Of a stretch of 64,000 nt of DNA, positions 56,939-64,000 are shown piece after piece. Position numbers and translations under genes: made by a program. Location: the NCBI RefSeq assembly GCF_030445035.2, contig NC_080701.1, positions 25,574,798 to 25,638,797 of the forward strand, given 5' to 3'. Source of the DNA: Dasypus novemcinctus. Lineage: Eukaryota > Chordata > Mammalia > Cingulata > Dasypodidae. The notes below the pieces were generated by a model. That model had not been told where the DNA came from. It made no database searches and saw nothing but the letters and a program-made list of their open reading frames with translations. Position 1 is the first letter of the stretch. Each line of letters starts with the position of its first letter.

Positions 56939-59900
56939 GTACGCAGCCTGACTCCCCGCACTCGCCCTAGGGCGAGTCGGGCGAGGGGAGACTCCCCAGA
57001 GACGGGAAGGGGCCTGGGCAGGCACCCGCTCAGCCGGGTAGCTCGCGGCTCTGGCAAGGGGGAGGCAAAGAAGGGGCCTTGGCCAGTGGTGTACGGAGAG
57101 GACACTAAGCAAGACCTAGCCTTGGCAGGAGAAAAGGCTAAGGTCCCGGGCGCGGTGGCCCTGTAGAACTCCGATGCCCGCTGGGGAATCGTACCCAGTA
57201 GTCTTCCTTCCCGGCCGCCCCTACCCCGGGTGACTGACAACAGCACAGCGATGAACAGCTAATTCCTGAGACTCCAGACCACCTCACTCAGCAAGCTGTA
57301 AGCTGTCTTTCTTACCTCGCCACACAGGAAAAAATCATCCTTCTCGTGACTGGCGTTTGTGCCCACTGCCCAGGTCGCACTCCTCAGCAGAAGGAGTTAT
57401 GAGCTGTGCCGGGCCGTGTAGTCTTGCCTCCTTAGGACCCGAATAACCGTAGAGCGATAGATGGGACTGGACGGGAAAATATCTCAGAACAAGGCCTCAA
57501 GCTCGCCGCTCCCAGCTGTGATTGCTGGGAGCCACCTGTATGGGCCTGTATATCAAAACTGCCTTCAGAATGCAGGTCTTTTGGGCAACCTTGTGTACAG
57601 AAGTGAAAGAGTGAGGTGTGTTTCCCCATTCTTCAGGCTTACCTTTAAAAAAAAGTATCTTATTATAAAGATACAATTTGGTGTGTGTGTGCTCTTTCCT
57701 TGTGCCCACATGTGTGCACCCATCCAAAAGGAGATTGTTTTCGTCCTGAGCCATGTAACCTTAGATTATGTTTTCTGTTCAGAGGTTAACTGCTGGTAGA
57801 TGGGAGCCAGTTTTGTGATTCTTTCCTGTGTGGCCGTTTACTCAGACTGAGAGCTGATTAGGCATGCCATGGGCGTGGGGTTAAGAAATGCTGGCATTGA
57901 ATAAGTGGGTGTAGATGAGTCCACACTGAAGAAATATGTAGCAGCCATTTAAAGTCACCTCGTAGCCAGGTGGGTTGCTCTACCTGATTGCCAAGTTTGG
58001 AAAACCAACAACCACCACTTACAGTATTTCTCTTTCCTTCAACTTGGTTCATAACCATGGGCAGGTTAGTTGCCCCTGTGTGTTCCTTAAATGCCTTATA
58101 AAGATGTTCTGTAGATTAGCTTGTTTGTGAAATGCCATGTAAATACCAGAGTTTGTTGTCATGATCTTATGCGTTAACCCAGCCCTACAATAGGTGGACT
58201 TTTCCACAGTAGTTTGAGGAGGTAGAAACTGAGCAAGTTGTCTATTGGCTAGAGCTACTGGCTGTTGTTTTTAAAATAGTTTAACATCACAGTAAATGTG
58301 TTTTACATATTGAGACTTACGGGAAGTGGATCAAATGTTTATTTTTAAGGCTCTAATGGAACCAAGACTTAACACTGTTTATGTACTTTCAAATCAGAAT
58401 GTAAACTTCTTTTTTTACCACAGTTATTTGGATGTTACAAGACTCTTTTGTTTGCAGATTTTAAAGTCAAACTTATACAGCACATAGTCTAGCCAAATCT
58501 ATGAATGCAGAATCAGATACTGGCCTTTCACTCTGTGTGTGGAAGAGCCTTTATTTTATAGTCTGAATACACCAACACAATGTAGTCAGTACCCCACTGA
58601 TTCTTTCAGGAAACTGTTCTTAAATTCTGGTGTCCTTTTAGTTTTGATTTCATATAGGTCAGAATTGCTTGTGGTACTAAGTACTATATGGAACGTTACA
58701 TGGTGCTGTTGAATTGTGCCTTCAATTTTTTTTTTTCAGTGTTTGAATTAAAACACCAGCTTATACTTTAAACAGCTTTGGAAAGCTTTGATTTTTTTTT
58801 TTCCTGTGCTGAGATTAAACTTCAATTTAAACTTAAAAGGTTTAAATCTTCCTTGCTTTGATGGAAAATTGAAAAATTCTTTTTATCTACTACTTACCCT
58901 AGAAACTTTACTGATGGCTCTGCCAGTAGACCTGATTTTCCTTTTGTGAAAACATTACATTTGGCAATTTAATATAGGAAGAAAATAATATACAAATGTT
59001 TCATCTAACTTTTAAGCATTAAAACACACACACACATCTGTTCCCTTTAGTTTGGAAGTGAGAACAAGTTCTGTCAAAGTGTTCATTTCTCCACTGCCCA
59101 ACTGTATTATTTTGATGCTTTTGTGCTTTTTGCCAGAACAGTTATTTAAAGGAAGCTTTATTCTCATTTTAGCCAAAACACAGACATCTTAGACAGCCTT
59201 GGCCTAGGTAGAAGAGAACTGAGTGAGTTCTATTTGAGGCATTTCATTGTTCTCGTACATACCTTTAAAAATATGTCTCTGCATCTGGTCTGTAGAGATT
59301 ACTTTTTGACTAGCCACTCTTGACAACCTTAAGCTTCAGCATCATGCTTTCTAGCATATTGTTCAACAAGTAACAAAAATTCTGGGAAAACAAGCCTGAT
59401 ACATACTTGCATTCTGATTTTCAGTGTTTATTAGGGGGAATTTGTATTTGGCCCCAACTTCACACATCTCCAAATTTTTACCTCATTCCTGTAGTAATGT
59501 CTAGGTACCCAGAGGGGACAGACAGTTCTTCATAGTGCCTAAAGTAATGAGATTTTAAAAGCCTACATTTTGTCCTCGAGTCCTTGCACATTACATATGT
59601 CATGTATATTTGCTGCTGTCTTCAATGCTCTTTTACTTTTATCTCCCTTTTCCTTTTAAATAACCTTTCCAAGAAATTTTTGACATTTACTTTTAGCCTT
59701 TCATTCCTTTTTTTTCTTTATTAACCCTTAAAAAAAAAAAACCGTGACCATGGTGTTTTTTGCATGATCTCCACTTTGTCTCTATCCCTTAGAACATTGT
59801 AATCTCCAAATAACTCTTAAAAATTAGTATTTCTGGTATGTACAGAAATAATCTGAAAGAAAGAAGATGTTTCTGGGTTGGATCCCATGGTTTTGAATCA

Positions 59901-62590
59901 TTGTCAGAAGAAGTGTAAATAAAAGGGCTTTCTTTATCAGATTACATATTGTAGTCAAGTGAAATGTGAATATTTGAGATAAAGACTTGTGAGTTTACTA
60001 GTGGGCAAACTGAAGGTATTAACTTGGGTATGGTTACATGAGCATAATTATTTACAGTTGTTGTTCTCCCAAGTCCATCTTCAGGGAATGAGAACTCTTT
60101 TACTTAGTAGCTTTCCCAGAAAACTAATCTTGTATCTCATCTTCAAGAAGTGAGTCTAAGAAAGAGCCCTGTCCTGGCTCTTAGCACCATCTCCACCCAC
60201 CTGATCCTTGACAGTAACCAAAAGGCACTGACTGTGCACTTTAGATGGATTGTATGGTGTGTGACTATATCTCAATAAAATTGCTTTTTTAAAAAATTAG
60301 CTCCTTTTGAAAAATATTTAGAACCACCACAATTTAGAGACATTAAACTTTTTCACGCCACTGACTCATTGAGTCCTCATAGTTTTCCACACAAAGAACA
60401 TAAAATGACACAGCTGCCTCTACCCTAGAGGATTTTAACAGTGTAAGGGTGATGATCATGAATTGTTTTATTCCTTAAAAATCATGTTCTTGGGGTGTTT
60501 TGTCCCAAACTGTATATTGAAGTTCTTTGATTTTTCTCTCAGTCCATTTTCATACAAAGAAAGATTTTAAAAGACTTAATATAGTAGTTAAGATTTTTAG
60601 GAGTAAGGAAGGCATTATGTAGAAGGACATGAGTAAGGACTGATGAATTGTAGTTTGTTATCAAGAATGATGATATTGGGTGAAATACTCTACTAATGGG
60701 CCTTGAAAGTCCTAGGATAAAGAATTGAGATTTGAAATCTACAAGGTACTGTTGGGAGAAAAAAGTAAATTGATATCAAAAAAGGAAAGTAAAAGCAAAT
60801 GGTAAGAGTGAAAAATGGGTGATGATAATTGGACTGTTCCTCACCTCCCAGAAAAAAATAGCGGGGGGTGGATGTGACAATGGAAGTATCAGTGTAAATG
60901 GAGGATGAGATGTCACTCACGAGTAGAAGGGGGTTAATAGGAAAGACTTAGTGTGAAAGATTGTGTGGTAGTTTGAGATTTTTCCTTATTCAGTGTGAGC
61001 TTTCAGTAATAAAGTAGTTACTTTAAAAGAGATGGGAGGGAAGCGAACTTGGCCCAGTAGTTAGGGTGTCCGTCTACCACATGGGAGGTCCGCGGTTCAA
61101 ACCCCGGGCCTCCTTGACCCTTGTGGAGCTGGCCCATGTGCAGTGCTGATGCACGCAAGGAGTGCCCTGCCACGCAGGGGTGTCCCCTGTGTAGGGGAGC
61201 CCCACGCGCAAGGAGTGCGCCCCGCAAGGAGAGCCGCCCAGCACGAAAGAAAGTGCAGCCTGCCCAGGAATGGTGCCGCACACACAGAGAGTTGATGCAG
61301 CAAGATGATGCAACAAAAAGACACACAGATTCCTGTGCCACTGACAACAACAGAAGCGGACAAAGAACACGCAGCAAATAGACACAGAGAACAGACAGCT
61401 GGGGCGGGGGGAGAAGGGGAGAGAAATAAATAAATTTAATTAAAAAAAAAAAAAAGAGATGGGAGATCAAGTAAACAGAATCTAAAACTTAAAATGCCTT
61501 TCCCTTTTTGGCCTAGCTACTCAGTTTAAGAATACTTGCTCTCCCTAGGTAAAGGGAACTTCCCCCTCCTCCTGTGCCCCTGCTGTACTTTATATATTGC
61601 CTTTTTATGTTTGCACGCCTGTTCTGCTCCCCATGGCTATAGATTGCTTGAGGACTGAGACAGTGTCTCATTCATCTCTCACTGAAGCCTGTCATAGTCT
61701 CAGAGCAGATGGTAGGTGCTCAGTATATGTAAATACAAGTGAATGGGTAGGTGGATGGATTGATAATTGATAAAAATATAAAGAATTTACTTGAAAGGCA
61801 GTATAAAGAATAAAGAAGTAACATATTGAACTTGAAGATATTCAGTGTCCATAAGAGGGATAAAATTCAACAAATTCTGAGGCAGTTTTAGTAACATAAG
61901 TCCAGACTTTTTTTTTTTAAGATTTATTTTTTATTTATTTCTCTCCCATTTCCCCCCAACCCCCTATCCCAGTTGTCTGCTCTCTGTGTCCTTTTGCTGC
62001 GTGTTCTTCTTTTGGTCCGCTTCTGTTGTCAGCGGCACAGGAATCTGTGTTTCTTTTTGTTGCGTCATCTTGCTGCGTCAGCTCTCCGTGTGTGCGGTGC
62101 CACTCCTGGGCAGGCTGCACTTTTCCTTCGTGCTGGGCGGCTCTCCTTATGGGGGGCACCCTTGCGTGGCACGGCACTCCTTGCGCGCATCAGCACTGCG
62201 CGTGGACCAGCTCCACATGGGTCAAGGAGGCCCGGGGTTTGAACCGCGGACCTCCCATGTGGTAGACGGATGCCCTATCCCCTGGGCCAAGTCCGCTTCC
62301 CAAGTCCAGACTTAATCATCTAAAAAATTGTTTACTCTTAGATAAGGATATTGACAAACAGCAAAATAAATGAATGGCAGCAAACATTAGTGAGTTGCCA
62401 ACCTTTTTTTAATTTTTATTTTTTTTCTTCCCTGCAGATTGATAGACAACAGTTTGAAGAAACAGTTCGAACACTAAATAACCTTTATGCAGAAGCGGAA
62501 AAGCTCGGGGGTCAGTCATACCTCGAAGGCTGTCTGGCTTGTTTAACAGCTTATACCATCTTCTTATGCATGGAAACTCATTATGAGAAG
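56828..62590 (+). CDS. GOLGA7: GOLGA7 (golgin A7 / GCP16), N-terminal 88 codons over two coding exons; 3' part outside window
   Basis: The coding sequence joins 56828-56938 and 62438-62590. The translation starts [20 protein letters not shown] and continues through residues [20 protein letters not shown] to ...METHYEK at residue 88, which I recognise as GOLGA7 (about 137 residues in human). Family knowledge: a small peripheral Golgi protein, anchored by palmitoylation at Cys69 and Cys72, that acts as the accessory subunit of DHHC acyltransferases (with ZDHHC9 for Ras palmitoylation, also with ZDHHC5). Seen here: both cysteines are present in the stretch [11 protein letters not shown] (C69 and C72), with no frameshift or stop. 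The start ATG at 56828 has G at -3, giving a good initiation context. The introns are intact, so this is the real locus and not a processed copy. It is the only gene in the window. The remaining coding exons must lie beyond 64000. Confidence 0.96.
60240..60300 (+). mobile_element. Short L1 3' terminus
   Basis: Ends with a stretch close to GTGTGACTATATCTCAATAA and then an A/T tail, as in many mammalian L1 3' ends. Only about 60 bp is recognisable. Confidence 0.45.
61039..61451 (+). mobile_element. DAS long-form SINE in GOLGA7 intron 2
   Basis: The tRNA-like head has TGGCCCAG and B box GGTTCAAACCC, followed by the GC-rich body and an AAATAAATAAATTTAATT-A13 tail. The 14-bp TSD AAAAGAGATGGGAG is exact at 61025-61038 and 61452-61465. 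The clean TSD and low divergence suggest a fairly recent insertion. Confidence 0.95.
61590..61745 (+). mobile_element. L2-like 3' end
   Basis: Contains a string resembling L2 3' ends: gcttgaGGACtgagacagtg... gaGCAGATGGTAGGTGCTCA gtatatg. Ancient and short. Confidence 0.5.
61910..62301 (-). mobile_element. DAS long-form SINE, antisense, just upstream of GOLGA7 exon 3
   Basis: The exact TSD AAGTCCAGACTT lies at 61898-61909 and 62302-62313. The T-rich tail sits at the low-coordinate end, so the element is antisense to GOLGA7. Around 62145-62165 about 40 bp of the body is missing relative to other copies (the segment around the CGCGTAGGGGAGCCCC block). Confidence 0.95.
62438..62590 (+). CDS. GOLGA7: GOLGA7 exon 3 (codons 38-88)
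   Basis: A long T-rich tract and TTCCCTGCAG precede 62438. The 153-nt exon encodes residues 38-88 in phase 0, including the palmitoylation pair Cys69/Cys72, and ends before donor GTGAGG at 62591. An antisense SINE ends only 136 bp upstream of the exon. Residue identity to the family makes the boundaries secure. Confidence 0.96.
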
Positions 62591-64000
62591 GTGAGGCTAT
62601 GTTTGTTTTTCCCCAAATCTTTTAAAATCATAAAGAAGGCAAGTCTGTTACGTGTCTATGTTTACATGGCGACAATTGCCACGAAATTTATAGGAGCATT
62701 TCTAATACTGAAATTTTGTTTTTGCTCCTAACATCCAGAGCACATAGGAAAGAGGCCTGAGCATTTCAGAAACAGGTCAGAATTATGTCAACTTGGAGTG
62801 GACATGTCAATGTTCAAATTTTGCCTACACTTATGAAGAATGTCAGAAACTTAAATGTTCTCCTTCTGCCCAGCTTTCTGAAATTCCTTTTTACTTGATT
62901 TCCCACATTTCACTCTTCAGTCTTACGCTCCCACCTGAGTTCTTATCTTGTCTTTCATACTGCCTGCTGGCTTCTCCCCTTAGAATGTCCAAAAGTCAGA
63001 CCTCGTACCTCCCCATTTTGGTTACTAGAACTTCTGTCTATTCAGGTGTGGAGGATAAGGAAGAGGGAAAAATTAATCAGCTGTCAAAGAATGAGCTATT
63101 TACCACTTTCCCATACATTAACTCTTCATGATTTCCTCAGCCACTCCTAGTTTGTGCCCTTATCACCCCTCTCCTAGACTGCTGAAGAGTCTTCCACTAG
63201 TCCCGGGGCCTCCGTTCTTCTCTTGTCCAGTATGTCTGCTCTCTTCTTAAAACACAGCCTGACTTCCCCCACCACTCCGGCCAATCCAGAGACCTTCCCT
63301 GGATTCCCATTTATTGCCACTGAGTAAAATTCCCTCGCTTTATCTTTCAGCCACACTCAGTTCCTCACTGGTTACCAGCAAACGCTCCATGTCTCCTTCC
63401 TCCTAGAAAGCCATTCCTCTGATGTTCAGGTCCCACCATCCCCTTATGTTCCACTTCCACTTAACTCTTCCTTACTTTGCTGCTCAGAATTCTTTCTTTC
63501 CTTCTCATCCCCACAACATTTTATTTGTATCTATTTTATGGTACCTGTCACTCTCTACTTTGGAATGTAGCCGTTTACACTCTTGTCTTATTTTTCCTTC
63601 AAGTATGAATTTTTCTTGAAGTCAAGTGCAGTGCCCTTAACCAATTTTGTATTCCTCCTAATGCCTAACGCTGTGTGATGGTATAGTAGGTACTCATCGG
63701 ATATGTTAAATTAAAGACCTGACGTTATTCACAGTAAACCCCTAATGTATCATTAAATTCTCACAGTGTTTAGAAAATGAAATCCTGTCAGAATATCTAC
63801 ATTCTCACCATCTGATAGAGATGACCCTGTGATTGCCTTGCACTCCACATAATGAAGAGCAGATACAGTTATAACTAAAATTACTTTGAGCTCCTGGTTG
63901 AAAATACTGCTGTATTCTTTATTAGCATCCTGACATGTATTTTTTTAGTGTTGTTGTAATCCTATCTCATATAAAGGGTATATTTAAATAACTAAATTAG
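62591..64000 (+). other. GOLGA7 intron 3 (5' part)
   Basis: Starts with donor GTGAGG. 62591-62860 is unremarkable. From about 62870 to 63700 it resembles an old L2 LINE. The last 300 bp show nothing recognisable. Confidence 0.75.
62870..63700 (+). mobile_element. L2-like LINE remnant
   Basis: Recognised from the characteristic L2 order on the + strand: a pyrimidine-rich stretch with cAGCCACACTcag, then ttccTCCTAGAAAGCCattcctctgat, then GTACCTGTCACTCTCTACtt, ending in the L2-style ataGTAGGTACTCatcggat. It is highly diverged. Confidence 0.6.

Larger units (their letters stand above)
56227..57180. promoter_or_regulatory. CpG-island promoter of GOLGA7
   Basis: An abrupt change from AT-rich repeat DNA to very GC-rich, CpG-dense sequence begins at about 56227 and fades by about 57200. 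It contains the GC-box minisatellite, a 14-bp perfect palindrome (GCTGCGCGCGCAGC, 56424-56437) whose core resembles an NRF1 site, exon 1, intron 1 and exon 2. A constitutive TATA-less promoter is inferred. A DAS SINE ends about 170 bp upstream of the GC-rich block. Confidence 0.85.
56939..62437 (+). other. GOLGA7 intron 2 (about 5.5 kb)
   Basis: A GT-AG intron. 57250-60230 is mostly unique AT-rich DNA with T-runs and no gene or long repeat that I recognise. 60240-60300 looks like an L1 3' terminus. SINEs sit at 61039-61451 and 61910-62301, and an L2-like 3' end lies between them at about 61590-61745. Confidence 0.85.

Noticed and set aside
56543-57166. 207-codon open frame spanning GOLGA7 exon 2
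   Set aside because: It begins in intron 1 and runs through the acceptor and donor in a CpG island. Only the part from 56828 to 56938 is coding, shown by the splice sites and family match.
63174-63356. Minus-strand open frame in GOLGA7 intron 3
   Set aside because: Falls in an L2-like remnant. No conserved domain and short.
1-64000. CRISPR-like arrays, operons or other bacterial systems
   Set aside because: No regularly spaced repeats with unique spacers, no clustered codirectional genes. The sequence is mammalian.

Overview
This window is mammalian nuclear DNA, almost certainly from an armadillo or a close xenarthran relative. The strongest sign is a family of about 30 tRNA-derived SINEs. 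The long form has an A-box-like and B-box head, a GC-rich body and an AAATAAATAAATCTTT-plus-poly(A) tail, and it matches what I know as the DAS SINEs of Dasypus. This is from memory; I ran no database search.

Only one protein-coding gene can be supported: the 5' part of GOLGA7 on the + strand. It has a GC-rich CpG-island promoter (about 56.2-57.2 kb), a non-coding first exon ending at 56538, a first coding exon (codons 1-37, 56828-56938) and a second coding exon (codons 38-88, 62438-62590). The rest of the gene lies beyond the right edge. All splice sites are GT-AG and the two coding exons join in phase. The product is the small palmitoylated Golgi protein that partners ZDHHC-type protein acyltransferases.

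The left 56 kb is intergenic and consists of layered retrotransposons. Regions: 0-4 kb has old hAT, MIR and MLT1-like remnants plus two SINEs; 4.3-12 kb is a decayed + strand L1; 12.6-36 kb is mostly unique or ancient DNA with SINEs, MIR/L2 pieces, an interstitial telomere-like tract at 23.7 kb and several LTR-like elements; 36.8-42.6 kb is a minus-strand L1 fragment broken by other insertions; 42.6-53.8 kb is a near full-length minus-strand L1 broken by eight later insertions; 54.4-56.1 kb has one more L1 end with an LTR-like insert, then a SINE next to the GOLGA7 promoter. Many insertions show target-site duplications (TSDs) that can be read directly, so the order of events can be reconstructed.

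No operon, CRISPR array, genuine tRNA or rRNA gene, or other known accessory system is present. The most interesting items are: a 14-bp GC-box minisatellite with seven identical units directly upstream of GOLGA7; a SINE subfamily defined by a shared internal deletion; an LTR-like family with six copies, 5-bp TSDs and an internal 40-bp repeat that varies in copy number; reiterated L1 3' modules inside one insertion; and the degenerate TTAGGG tract. I found no convincing evidence of a new protein-based system.
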